Translations under genes and position numbers: made by a program | Assembly: GCF_018687475.1 (NCBI RefSeq) | Contig: NZ_CP061292.1 | Span: forward strand, 1,116,001-1,180,000 | Length of the DNA stretch: 64,000 nucleotides | DNA from: Polynucleobacter sp. MWH-UH24A | Lineage (GTDB): Bacteria > Pseudomonadota > Gammaproteobacteria > Burkholderiales > Burkholderiaceae | Direction: 5' to 3' | The notes under the pieces: model-generated | Seen by the model: the letters and a program-made list of their open reading frames with translations, nothing else | Databases searched by the model: none | What the model was told of the DNA's origin: nothing | Shown here: one piece after another, positions 43,268-51,555 of the stretch | How positions within the stretch are numbered: the stretch's first letter is position 1 | Layout of the letters: each line of letters begins with the position of its first letter

Positions 43268-44623
43268 ATGGGAAGTTCTGAAGGCGCTAGCTCTAGCGCC
43301 TCTCCTCTTCGTTTGCTCAGCCCCCTTGGGGCTGTTGCCATTATTGTGGGCATCGTCATTGGTGCCGGTATCTTCAAAACCCCATCGATGGTGGCTGGTA
43401 TCACCGGTGACGTTGGCTGGGCTATTACCATTTGGATCGCTGGCGCACTCATCTCATTGATGGGTGCGCTTTGCTATGCTGAGCTTGCCACCCTCTATCC
43501 CCATGCAGGCGGGGATTACCATTTCTTGACCCGTGCGTATGGCAAGAACGTCTCGTTCTTATATGGTTGGGCCAAGGCGATGGTCATTAATACTGGCTCG
43601 ATTGCTTTGTTGGCCTTTGTGTTTGGTGACTACATGACCAAGGTGTTACCTCTAGGGACTCATTCTTCGCTTTATTGGGCATTCTTCATTGTGATTGCCC
43701 TCACACTGGTTAACTTGATTGGGATTCATGCATCAGCCAATGTGCAAACAGTACTCACTGTTTTAGAGGTAACTGGTTTAGTTGCCATCGTAGTTGCTGG
43801 CTTTGGTTTGTTTGGAAATGCTCCACCTGCGGTTGATAACCCCCCCATGTTTAGTAGCACCCCACAACTGGGCATGCTTGGCTTGGGAATGGTTTTTGTC
43901 TTACTCACCTTTGGCGGTTGGAATGAATCCGCTTACATCTCAGCTGAACTCAAAGGCACTAGCAAAACAATTGTGAGCGTGATTGTGATCAGCTTGGTAG
44001 TCATTACCATCATCTATTTACTAGTCAATATTGCCCTCATTAATGGACTTGGTCTTAAAGCACTAGCCAGCAGTAAAGCCGCCCCTGCGGATCTATTGGG
44101 CTTAGTCTTTGGCCCTGTGGGTGAGAAATTACTGGGTTTATTTGTAGCGGTTGCTGCGCTCACCAGTATTAATGCCACCATGATTGTGGGGGCCCGCACC
44201 AACTACGCCATGGGTGAAGACTGGGATGGTCTTAGCAAAATGGGCAAATGGGAATCTTCCCGCGGCACACCCACGTTTGCGTATCTGGTTCAGGGTGTCA
44301 TCAGTCTGGCCTTGGTTGGCTTTGGTGCCCTACAAAGCGATGGCTTTGAAGCCATGGTGGAATTTACTGCCCCGGTCTTCTGGACCTTCTTGTTATTGGT
44401 TGGTATTGGTTTATTTGTATTGCGGTTTAAAGATCGCTCCCCGCGCCCCTTTAGCGTTCCCCTCTACCCCATCACACCACTGATCTTCTGCGCCTCGTGT
44501 GCTTACCTGGCTTACTCCAGCATCATGTATGCGCATAGCAAAGGGGCAGTGCAGATCTCTTTCTATGTGATGCTTGCCGGCATCGTGGCATTACTCATTC
44601 TGCGTTTACGTAAGGCCTCTTAG
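43268..44623 (+). CDS. APC-family amino acid permease
   Basis: A 451-residue protein with twelve hydrophobic segments. The APC signature IVGIVIGAGIFKTPSMVAG lies in TM1, followed by GALCYAELATLYPHAGGDYH and FGGWNESAYISAELK in TM6. This resembles YfnA/SteT-type amino acid transporters or exchangers. It is nine bases after the exported methyltransferase gene, so they are probably co-transcribed. The transported amino acid cannot be read from the sequence. Confidence 0.87.
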   Translation: MGSSEGASSSASPLRLLSPLGAVAIIVGIVIGAGIFKTPSMVAGITGDVGWAITIWIAGALISLMGALCYAELATLYPHAGGDYHFLTRAYGKNVSFLYGWAKAMVINTGSIALLAFVFGDYMTKVLPLGTHSSLYWAFFIVIALTLVNLIGIHASANVQTVLTVLEVTGLVAIVVAGFGLFGNAPPAVDNPPMFSSTPQLGMLGLGMVFVLLTFGGWNESAYISAELKGTSKTIVSVIVISLVVITIIYLLVNIALINGLGLKALASSKAAPADLLGLVFGPVGEKLLGLFVAVAALTSINATMIVGARTNYAMGEDWDGLSKMGKWESSRGTPTFAYLVQGVISLALVGFGALQSDGFEAMVEFTAPVFWTFLLLVGIGLFVLRFKDRSPRPFSVPLYPITPLIFCASCAYLAYSSIMYAHSKGAVQISFYVMLAGIVALLILRLRKAS

Positions 44624-44666
44624 GTCATTAAATTGACATCTGGCTCTGTAAACTGGAGCTTTTAGG

Positions 44667-45533
44667 GTGTTGCTGTTCATGCGTTTGTTCTCGTTGATTC
44701 AATATGCTTTGCTGATTCTGGTCTTGACTGGATTGCCAAGACCAGTCTATGCATTTGAGCCATTAAATACCGATGATGCGGGCACGATTGGTAAAAGCGT
44801 TAACCAGATCGAGCAGTACTTTTATGTTTTACACAACAACACGCCGGGTAATCCTGGTAGCGTGGCTACCCCTGGTGAGGAGTTCCGAGGGCTTGGTAAT
44901 GCTAAGGCTTTTCCATTTACTTACACCCATGGTCTCTCCGATACCACTGAGATTGCGTTTGCTACCACCTACTATGCAACTCCGCGTGGATCCTACTCGC
45001 CATTCTCAAACAATATTGTTTCCTTTAAATGGCGCTTCTGGGGCGATGGTCAGACCGGCCTTGGAATGGCAATTAAGCCAGCAATTACCCTGCCAGCGAG
45101 TACCTCACAGCAGGTACAAGGCTTAGGTCTGGCAAAGACCAATTACGAGTTCAACTACATCCTCTCCTACTATTGGGAACGGATTCAGGTGCATACCAAT
45201 ATTAGTTACGCCCGTAATCCCTACAACACCAACTACCCCATTAGCGGCACATACAGTCCGTATCAAATTAATTTGGTATCGGCTTCAATTGCGCCCGTCT
45301 GGATCGTCAACTCGTGGCTCAAGCTTGCTTTGGACATTGGTAGCTCAATTGATACCTCCACCGATGCCGCTGCGGTCAACGACTATGGGATGGTAGCAGC
45401 GATCTTCTCAGTCGATAAAAATATTGATGTTGGGTTCTCGTATTTACAAAGTAGCACGACGCCAAATAATGCATGGACTAGCAAAGGGATCGTATCCAAC
45501 CGTACCGAGATTGGTGTCACTTGGCGTTTTTGA
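44667..45533 (+). CDS. outer-membrane beta-barrel protein (Phenol_MetA_deg-like)
   Basis: A 288-residue protein with a signal peptide ending RPVYAFEP. I kept the GTG start because GGAG lies eight bases upstream; an in-frame ATG at 44679 is the alternative. The mature start EPLNTDDAGTIGKSVNQIEQ, aromatic amphipathic strands and the end IGVTWRF with a terminal Phe fit an outer-membrane barrel of the MetA-pathway-like family. A role in uptake of hydrophobic compounds is possible. It follows the APC permease by 43 bases. Confidence 0.7.
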   Translation: MLLFMRLFSLIQYALLILVLTGLPRPVYAFEPLNTDDAGTIGKSVNQIEQYFYVLHNNTPGNPGSVATPGEEFRGLGNAKAFPFTYTHGLSDTTEIAFATTYYATPRGSYSPFSNNIVSFKWRFWGDGQTGLGMAIKPAITLPASTSQQVQGLGLAKTNYEFNYILSYYWERIQVHTNISYARNPYNTNYPISGTYSPYQINLVSASIAPVWIVNSWLKLALDIGSSIDTSTDAAAVNDYGMVAAIFSVDKNIDVGFSYLQSSTTPNNAWTSKGIVSNRTEIGVTWRF

Positions 45534-45562
45534 GGAATTTGGGAGAATCAACAAGAGAAAAG

Positions 45563-45639
45563 TGGTCGGAGTACAAGGATTCGAACCTTGGACCCCCTGC
45601 TCCCAAAGCAGGTGCGCTACCAGGCTGCGCTACACTCCG
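45563..45639 (-). tRNA. tRNA-Pro (anticodon UGG)
   Basis: 77 bases ending in CCA. The acceptor CGGAGTG pairs with TACTCCG, the D-arm is TAGCGCAGCCTGGTAGCGCA, the anticodon arm CCTGC-TTTGGGA-GCAGG gives anticodon TGG, and the T-arm is CAAGG-TTCGAAT-CCTTG. It resembles E. coli tRNA-Pro species. No truncated copies are seen elsewhere in the window. Confidence 0.95.
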
Positions 45640-45721
45640 ACAGACCTCCATTATAGCCTGACTGGGGCCTAAGTACCTGCCTACATCTGGGGGGCTTGAC
45701 AGCTCAGGTACCATTAAAGGT

Positions 45722-46135
45722 ATGCGTATCTCTTTGCCCCCTCGACTCGCCTCACAAAATACTGCGCCCATCAAGCGCTGGGTCGTGCTTGGCTTCGTGC
45801 TATTGAGCCTCTTAAGCACTCAATGGCTTGGGTTGGTTCACCAGTTAGAGCATCAAGAATTTAAACCCTCGGTAACCCTCCACGCCCATGAGTCCCATGC
45901 CAGCTGCGAGAGCCATGATCATTCGCTCTTTGCATTCCTGGGCCACGAAGAGAGTTCAGTCGATTGCCAACTCTTTGATGCGATCACGCTCGCGGGTCTC
46001 ATTACTGGCAGTCCAATTCAGTTTGTTGCTCCAAATGGTTTTAGCCAATCCCTCTTTGGCTTTGTCACTCAAGTTAGTGCATCTCGCACTCACGAGCCCT
46101 ATCAATCGCGGGCACCCCCACTCCCCATCCTCTAA
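45722..46135 (+). CDS. exported His-rich protein, possibly metal-related
   Basis: A 137-residue protein with an N-terminal hydrophobic segment (VVLGFVLLSLLSTQWLGLVH). The middle is His/Cys-rich (HQLEHQEFKP, HAHESHASCESHDHS), and the end is SRAPPLPIL. This matches the plan of small DUF2946/CzcI-like proteins next to metal transport genes. The next gene encodes a ZnuD-like TonB receptor, so zinc or another divalent metal is a reasonable guess. No named family is certain. Confidence 0.6.
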   Translation: MRISLPPRLASQNTAPIKRWVVLGFVLLSLLSTQWLGLVHQLEHQEFKPSVTLHAHESHASCESHDHSLFAFLGHEESSVDCQLFDAITLAGLITGSPIQFVAPNGFSQSLFGFVTQVSASRTHEPYQSRAPPLPIL

Positions 46136-46146
46136 TCCCCCTACGT

Positions 46147-46174
46147 AAATCGGTCTTCGCCTGAAGACGGATTT
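46147..46174 (+). terminator. inverted repeat, possible terminator or operator
   Basis: AAATCGGTCTTC and GAAGACGGATTT form a twelve-base inverted repeat with one mismatch around GCCT. It lies just after the His-rich gene's stop and before the TonB receptor gene. No real T-run follows, so a regulatory hairpin is as likely as a terminator. Confidence 0.4.
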
Positions 46175-46234
46175 GAATGCTTAAACGGCTTGACCTAGCT
46201 TGGCTGGGTCATCCCCCATTTGGATGAATCAATC

Positions 46235-48346
46235 ATGAACCTGACATACTCAGCGATCGCAACACAGCGATCAGCCCTTTGGCTTGTGGCCACAGCTGCA
46301 TTTAGTAGCGCAGCTATGGCACAACAAAATCCCATGCAAATTGATGTCACGGGCTCCCGTGAGTCTGCAAGCAGCATTTTGACCCCCACCAAGATCTTGC
46401 AAGGTAATGAGTTGCAAGACAAATTAGGTACCACCTTAGGCGCCACCATTGGAAATGAACTTGGTGTATCGCAAACGGGTTACGGTCTTGGTGCATCGCG
46501 CCCCGTGATGCGCGGTCTCGAAGGGGCGCGTGTTCAGATCTTACAAAACGGTCTATCGGTTGGTGATGTCTCTGCAATCTCTGCAGATCATGCGGTAGCA
46601 AGCCCAGTGGCGAATGCCAGACAGATTGAGATTTTGAGAGGAGCTGCTGCTCTACTCTATGGTTCAGGATCGAGTGGTGGCTTAGTCAACGTCGTCAATG
46701 ACCGGATTTTGACAACCTTGCCCGATAAGCCAACGGGTGCAGTGAACACCAGCTATGACACGGTGAGTAATGGCAGAGCAGCCTCTGGTGTTATTGAGAG
46801 TTCCGTGGGATCCGTGGCAGTTCATGTGGATACCGCCATCAATAACAACCAGAACTATCGGATTCCGGGATACGCCGAGCAAAATGGGCCAAACGCAAAC
46901 TGGAAAATTAATCCCAATGGAGAGGCTGAAAATGTCGCGTATTCAGGAAAACTACCAAACTCATTTAATAACCAAAATAACTTAGGCGTGGGCGCCTCGT
47001 ATATTGGCAAATCGGGATACACGGGTATTTCAGTTGAGCGTTTGAACAATAACTACGGTATCCCGACACCTGAGGGCGGCATGATTGCCCAATCTCAAAA
47101 TCGCTATGACTTCCAGCATCAAACCCGTGATCCATTTGCAGGGTTCTCTTCAATTAAGTTTAGTGCAGCAAATAGTAATTACAACCACACAGAGTTTTCT
47201 ATAACAAATGGAGCTTATACACCTGCCGCTCTTTGGAAAAATATTGCTAATGAGGCAAGGCTTGAATTGGCGCACAAGGCGATTATGGGTTGGAAAGGAA
47301 CGTTTGGTGCACAAGTAACGAGATCCTCCGTTGAGGCCGTAGAGATTGGAAGTGGAAGTTATGCCATCTTGCCATCGACCAAGACCAACTCCAACGCACT
47401 CTTCTGGATTGAAGAGGGCCGCTGGGGTGCCCTACAAGGTAATTTGGGTTTACGGTATGACAATGTCAAACAAAATCCAAATTCTTCAACGGTATTAAGT
47501 GCTGAAGGTCCATTCGCTAGCCCAACAACAGACCCTACAGCTCCCCAAGTCCAAAGTAAAAACTTTAATTTAATCTCCTATTCTGCTGGCGGCCTCTGGT
47601 ACTTTGCGAACGGGTATGGCACTGGTCTTTCTTATACAGTTTCTCAGAGAGCTCCAAGTGCCCAGGAGCTCTACTCCTACGGGATTCATGAGTCGACTGC
47701 CACCTTCGCGGTGGGTAATTCCAATTTAAGTAAAGAGACCTCACACAACCTAGAGTTCAATCTTCAAAAAACCATGGGTCAAGTTCGGGGCAAGGTGAAT
47801 GTGTATCTCAATAAATTTAATAACTATATTTATGGCTTCTATACTGGACAATACATTACTCAGGCTGCAGATGAAGGTAAGGGATTCTCTGTAGTTCAAG
47901 CCCAACAAGCTGCTGCTACCATTAAGGGGACTGAGGGTGAGCTGACCTACAACTGGGGCAATGTGGGTAGCGGTGCACGCTTGTTTGCCGATGCGTCTCA
48001 AGGTACTTTTGATGCGGGTGGTAACTTGCCCTTGCAACCTGCTCCTCGGGTTGGTGTGCAGGTGGCACATCAGAAGAATGGGTGGTTGGCCAATGCGAGT
48101 TATACCTATAGCTTTCAGCAAAATCGTTTAGCCACTTGGGAGGTTGGGCCTACTCCAAGCTATAACCTCTTAAATGCCGGTTTGTCCTATACCGAGAAGA
48201 TCAACAAGGTGAGCTGGACGGGCTATATGATGCTCAAGAATATTCTGAACGATGATATTCGGTATGCCACCACGCCAATGGCGGTTCGTTTATACGCACC
48301 CCAGCCCGGCCGCAGTTTGATGGTTGGCGTTCGAGCTAACTTCTAG
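46235..48346 (+). CDS. TonB-dependent outer-membrane receptor, ZnuD-like
   Basis: A receptor of about 703 residues. I chose the ATG at 46235, giving the signal peptide NLTYSAIATQ through SSAAMAQ; the frame opens earlier only with TTG. The plug domain has RPVMRGLEGARVQILQNGLS, VGDVSAISADHAVASPV and QIEILRGAAALLYGSGSSGG, the pattern of ZnuD zinc receptors and relatives. A 22-strand barrel ends GRSLMVGVRANF. It imports a metal or metal complex with TonB energy. The His-rich protein upstream supports a metal role. It overlaps the convergent acyltransferase gene by 11 bases. Confidence 0.88.
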   Translation: MNLTYSAIATQRSALWLVATAAFSSAAMAQQNPMQIDVTGSRESASSILTPTKILQGNELQDKLGTTLGATIGNELGVSQTGYGLGASRPVMRGLEGARVQILQNGLSVGDVSAISADHAVASPVANARQIEILRGAAALLYGSGSSGGLVNVVNDRILTTLPDKPTGAVNTSYDTVSNGRAASGVIESSVGSVAVHVDTAINNNQNYRIPGYAEQNGPNANWKINPNGEAENVAYSGKLPNSFNNQNNLGVGASYIGKSGYTGISVERLNNNYGIPTPEGGMIAQSQNRYDFQHQTRDPFAGFSSIKFSAANSNYNHTEFSITNGAYTPAALWKNIANEARLELAHKAIMGWKGTFGAQVTRSSVEAVEIGSGSYAILPSTKTNSNALFWIEEGRWGALQGNLGLRYDNVKQNPNSSTVLSAEGPFASPTTDPTAPQVQSKNFNLISYSAGGLWYFANGYGTGLSYTVSQRAPSAQELYSYGIHESTATFAVGNSNLSKETSHNLEFNLQKTMGQVRGKVNVYLNKFNNYIYGFYTGQYITQAADEGKGFSVVQAQQAAATIKGTEGELTYNWGNVGSGARLFADASQGTFDAGGNLPLQPAPRVGVQVAHQKNGWLANASYTYSFQQNRLATWEVGPTPSYNLLNAGLSYTEKINKVSWTGYMMLKNILNDDIRYATTPMAVRLYAPQPGRSLMVGVRANF

Positions 48347-49082
48347 TCTCAATCATGGATCGCACTTGGGTCTCGCAATACAGCGCGAGGTCCTTGCGAT
48401 CCAAATCAGTTGCTGGGCTTGGAGCAAAGATCAGCTCGACGGTAATGGCTTTGGCTCTGAGCATCTTGGCAATTGAATCAAATAGGGTCATGTCGCCAAT
48501 GAAGGCTGTGGTATCGCTATATTCCTGATTGGCATTGCGATACCGAATAGCCATTGGGAAGGTTTGGACGTGGGTTTGTGCGGCTGACTCAAAGAGATTG
48601 GTCTTGAATGGTAAGACCTGATCCCCTGCTGTTGAGGTCCCTTCTGGGAAGATGCATATTGGTTCTTTTGGGAGTAGATCTTCCAATTGCTTAGCAATCT
48701 CTTTGCCGTGCCGTTTATTGTCTCTGCGAATAAAGAGGGTTCCAGTTTGCCTAGCCATCCAACCAAATACGGGCCAGCCAGCGACTTCCGACTTAGCCAC
48801 AAAGCGGCAAGGCAAGAAGGAATGAATACTGGCAATATCAATCCACGAAATATGGTTAGCCGCAATCAGATAGCCCCCGCTCTTGGGCAAATACTCGGTA
48901 TTGATGGCCTTGAGTTTGAGACCAAAGATGCTAAGCAGTTGCTTCGACCAAGATTGAATATGGCGTTTCTTGATAGCTTCTTGCGCAAAGGGAAAGATGA
49001 TTATCAGGATCAACGCACCTTTGATCACATGGAAAATGATGTGCAAGGCGGGCCAGAGTAAGAGTCGGGAGGAATCTGCCAT
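48336..49082 (-). CDS. PlsC/OlsA-like 1-acyl-glycerol-phosphate acyltransferase
   Basis: A 248-residue membrane-associated acyltransferase. The HxxxxD motif is in AANHISWIDI (His77, Asp82), and the substrate-binding FPEGTSTAGDQV lies near residue 144. Hydrophobic N-terminal segments anchor it to the inner membrane. It acylates lysophosphatidic acid, or, as OlsA, lyso-ornithine lipid. An OlsB-like gene lies 2.5 kb away in the divergent operon, and the shared 95-base promoter region carries Pho boxes, so an OlsA role is favoured by context but not proven. A housekeeping PlsC remains the alternative. Confidence 0.83.
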   Translation of the reverse strand: MADSSRLLLWPALHIIFHVIKGALILIIIFPFAQEAIKKRHIQSWSKQLLSIFGLKLKAINTEYLPKSGGYLIAANHISWIDIASIHSFLPCRFVAKSEVAGWPVFGWMARQTGTLFIRRDNKRHGKEIAKQLEDLLPKEPICIFPEGTSTAGDQVLPFKTNLFESAAQTHVQTFPMAIRYRNANQEYSDTTAFIGDMTLFDSIAKMLRAKAITVELIFAPSPATDLDRKDLALYCETQVRSMIETRS

Positions 49083-49113
49083 AGTTCAGATGATAAAGGG
49101 GTTGTATTGGCGC

Positions 49114-49153
49114 TTGTCATCAAACTGACACTAAAGTGTCATGATGATTTCAT
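49114..49153 (+). promoter_or_regulatory. two tandem Pho boxes (four PhoB half-sites)
   Basis: TTGTCAT-CAAA-CTGACAC-TAAA and GTGTCAT-GATG-ATTTCAT show four PhoB half-sites at exact 11-nt steps (49114, 49125, 49136, 49147). The PhoB consensus is CTGTCAT with four A/T bases between half-sites. The box points to the plus-strand operon, whose ATG is 24 bases downstream; the divergent acyltransferase gene begins 31 bases on the other side. Confidence 0.75.
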
Positions 49154-49177
49154 GATGCGGTGGCATCGTAGAGGTCC

Positions 49178-50044
49178 ATGGAGCACTATCGAGCCATTTG
49201 GATCTCAGACGTGCATCTCGGGACACCTGGATGCCAGGCTAAATTCCTCCTCGATTTCTTAAAGCATAACGAATCCGACACCCTTTATCTAGTGGGCGAC
49301 ATCATTGATGGTTGGCGCTTAAAGAAAAGTATCTACTGGCCACAGTCCCATAACGATGTGGTCCAAAAGATCTTACGTAAAGCTCGCAAAGGAACTGAAG
49401 TTGTGTATGTTCCTGGCAATCATGATGAATCGATTCGTCAGTTCTTAGGCCTCTCCTTTGGTGAAATCAAAGTGGTGCCTGAAGCCATTCATACAACGGC
49501 TGATGGTCGCAAGCTCTGGATTACCCACGGCGATTTATTTGATGGCGTGATGCAATACGCCAAGTGGCTTGCCTATGTGGGTGACAACCTCTACTCCCTG
49601 ATCCTGTACTTCAATCGCTACCTTAATCTGCTACGCGTTCGGATGGGCATGCAATATTGGTCACTCTCGCAATACCTAAAGCACCAGGTGAAGAATGCGG
49701 TGAGTTACATCGCCGACTTTGAAATGATCATGGCGCGCGAGGCCCGCTTACGGGGCTGCCAAGGCGTGGTCTGTGGGCATATCCACAAAGCCGAGATCCG
49801 CATGATCGACAACCTCCTCTATTGCAATGATGGCGATTGGGTCGAAAGCTTGACTGCCCTAGTTGAAACCCACGAGGGCGAGCTCAAGATTGTGCATTGG
49901 CCTCGCATCTTGGACGACAAACCCGTCATCGAGGAAGTAACGGTTGAACAAATGAGCTTATCAATTTCTTTTCCAAGCCGCGTGTCATCACCTGGATTGA
50001 TGGCGCAATCCACTATTACCCATTCAATGGAGACCATTACATGA
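49178..50044 (+). CDS. plcP: PlcP-like metallophosphoesterase (LpxH-related)
   Basis: A 288-residue cytosolic calcineurin-like phosphoesterase with all metal motifs: ISDVHLG (Asp11, His13), VGDIIDGW (Asp41), PGNHDE (Asn81, His82), THGD and CGHIHKAEI. It belongs to the LpxH-related COG2908 group, which includes PlcP, the phosphate-starvation phospholipase C of alpha- and betaproteobacteria that removes phosphocholine, phosphoethanolamine or phosphoglycerol to give diacylglycerol. The LpxH reading is possible, but the Pho boxes and the adjacent diacylglycerol glycosyltransferase favour PlcP. The stop overlaps the next start (ATGA). Confidence 0.8.
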   Translation: MEHYRAIWISDVHLGTPGCQAKFLLDFLKHNESDTLYLVGDIIDGWRLKKSIYWPQSHNDVVQKILRKARKGTEVVYVPGNHDESIRQFLGLSFGEIKVVPEAIHTTADGRKLWITHGDLFDGVMQYAKWLAYVGDNLYSLILYFNRYLNLLRVRMGMQYWSLSQYLKHQVKNAVSYIADFEMIMAREARLRGCQGVVCGHIHKAEIRMIDNLLYCNDGDWVESLTALVETHEGELKIVHWPRILDDKPVIEEVTVEQMSLSISFPSRVSSPGLMAQSTITHSMETIT

Positions 50045-51069
50045 GAATCATGATCGTGACTGACGCTTGGGAACCCCAAGTCAATGGCGTTGTAAGAACC
50101 CTCAAGCAAACTACGTATGAGCTGCAGAAGATGGGGCATCAGGTCGAGATGATTACTCCCGCTGAATTTAAGACCATCCCCTGCCCAACTTATCCTGATA
50201 TCTCCTTGTCGATCCTGCCTGGTAAAGGTGTCGCCAAGCGGATGAGGGCGTTCTCGCCCGATGCGATTCACATTGCGACCGAGGGGCCACTTGGCTTGGC
50301 GGCACGCTCGTATGCACTACGCCATCACTTACCATTCTCAACCGCTTACCATACTCGTTTTCCGGAATACGTCTATGCACGGGCTCGTATTCCTCTGGCA
50401 TGGACCTATCGCTTCCTCAAATGGTTTCATGGACCATCGATGGCGGTAATGGCACCCACCCAAGTGGTGAAAGACGATCTTGAGAAATACGGTTTTGATA
50501 ATGTTGTGATCTGGTCACGCGGTGTTGACCTTGAGATCTTTAAAGCCCAATCCTCCAAGGTATTGAACTCTGCTCATCCCATCTTTTTATACGTAGGTCG
50601 GGTTGCGGTTGAAAAGAATATCAATGCCTTTTTGGAGATTGATCTGCCTGGATCAAAGTGGGTGGTCGGTGACGGTCCAGCCTTAAAAGAAATTAAGGAG
50701 AAATACCCCCTCGTGAACTACCTTGGCGTTCTCAATCAATATCAATTGGCCGAGGTCTATGCTGCCGCTGATGTGTTTGTGTTCCCAAGCAAGACCGACA
50801 CCTTTGGTCTCGTTTTGCTTGAAGCCATGGCGTGTGGTCTCCCTGTGGCTGCTTACCCTGTGACGGGTCCGATTGATGTACTGGGTGACTCCAAAGCCGG
50901 GGTCATGCATGAGGATTTAAAGACTGCATGCATGGAGGCGCTACGCATTCCGCGTGAGGTAGCGCGTGCTCATGCCGAGAATTTCTCATGGAAAGCAGCA
51001 AGTGAGCAATTTGCCAATCATTTAAAGCCGGTTCGTGTGCATGTGAGCACGCAAACGGTTCCTGCTTAA
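50041..51069 (+). CDS. GT4 glycosyltransferase, probable diacylglycerol glycosyltransferase (Agt-like)
   Basis: A 342-residue GT-B glycosyltransferase. MIVTDAWEPQVNGVVRTLKQ is the N-terminal glycine-loop region of the alpha-mannosyl/Agt-like GT4 group. YVGRVAVEKNINAFLEID opens the donor domain, and KTDTFGLVLLEAMACGLP holds the donor-binding ExxE-type motif with Asp in the first position. In marine and soil bacteria such enzymes next to plcP add glucose or glucuronic acid to diacylglycerol, giving phosphorus-free glycolipids. It overlaps the plcP stop and dgkA start by 4 and 1 bases. The sugar donor is unknown. Confidence 0.83.
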   Translation: MRIMIVTDAWEPQVNGVVRTLKQTTYELQKMGHQVEMITPAEFKTIPCPTYPDISLSILPGKGVAKRMRAFSPDAIHIATEGPLGLAARSYALRHHLPFSTAYHTRFPEYVYARARIPLAWTYRFLKWFHGPSMAVMAPTQVVKDDLEKYGFDNVVIWSRGVDLEIFKAQSSKVLNSAHPIFLYVGRVAVEKNINAFLEIDLPGSKWVVGDGPALKEIKEKYPLVNYLGVLNQYQLAEVYAAADVFVFPSKTDTFGLVLLEAMACGLPVAAYPVTGPIDVLGDSKAGVMHEDLKTACMEALRIPREVARAHAENFSWKAASEQFANHLKPVRVHVSTQTVPA

Positions 51070-51470
51070 TGAGCCAGCCGTACGACATTAAACAAAATCC
51101 CCACAAGGGGAATCGTGGTCTAACCCGGGCAATCCATGCCGCCAAAAATTCGTGGCATGGCTTAATCTTTGCGTATCAAGAGGAAAGCGCCTTTCGGCAG
51201 GAATTGGTCTTATTACTTGTCTTAAGTCCAATTGCCATTCTCTTGCCAGTGGGTCTACTCGAGAAGGCGCTCATGATCTGCTCCTTAATCATGGTGCTGG
51301 TCATTGAACTACTCAACTCGAGCGTAGAAGCGGCTATTGATCGGATCTCTTTTGAACACCACGACCTCTCTAAACGGGCCAAGGATTTTGGTTCGGCCGC
51401 CGTGATGTTAGCCCTATTAATCGCCTTTGTGATCTGGGCTGCCGTCCTTTATCAAGAATTTATTCAATAA
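51069..51470 (+). CDS. dgkA: diacylglycerol kinase
   Basis: A 133-residue, three-helix integral membrane kinase. The N-terminal amphipathic region has HAAKNSWHGLIFAYQEESAF with catalytic Glu, and ELLNSSVEAAIDRI followed by HHDLSKRAKDFGSAAV supplies the second Glu and the conserved RAKD-GSAAV signature. It converts diacylglycerol to phosphatidic acid. In this operon it could recycle excess diacylglycerol produced by the PlcP-like enzyme. Its ATG shares one base with the stop of the glycosyltransferase gene. Confidence 0.92.
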   Translation: MSQPYDIKQNPHKGNRGLTRAIHAAKNSWHGLIFAYQEESAFRQELVLLLVLSPIAILLPVGLLEKALMICSLIMVLVIELLNSSVEAAIDRISFEHHDLSKRAKDFGSAAVMLALLIAFVIWAAVLYQEFIQ

Positions 51471-51555
51471 AATCAATTACTTATGATTCTGTCGCCATTG
51501 CCTTATTCCTGTAATATATGCCCTATAGGATCAGGCTATCACCTTAGGAACCGCT

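Noticed and set aside
45424..45672. Plus-strand frame containing GFEPWTPCSQSRCATRLRYT
   Set aside because: It is the antisense of tRNA-Pro and overlaps the end of the outer-membrane gene.
49178..50044. LpxH (lipid A synthesis) as the primary call for the metallophosphoesterase
   Set aside because: The fold fits, but Pho boxes and coupling to a diacylglycerol-type glycosyltransferase fit PlcP better; LpxH is kept as the alternative.
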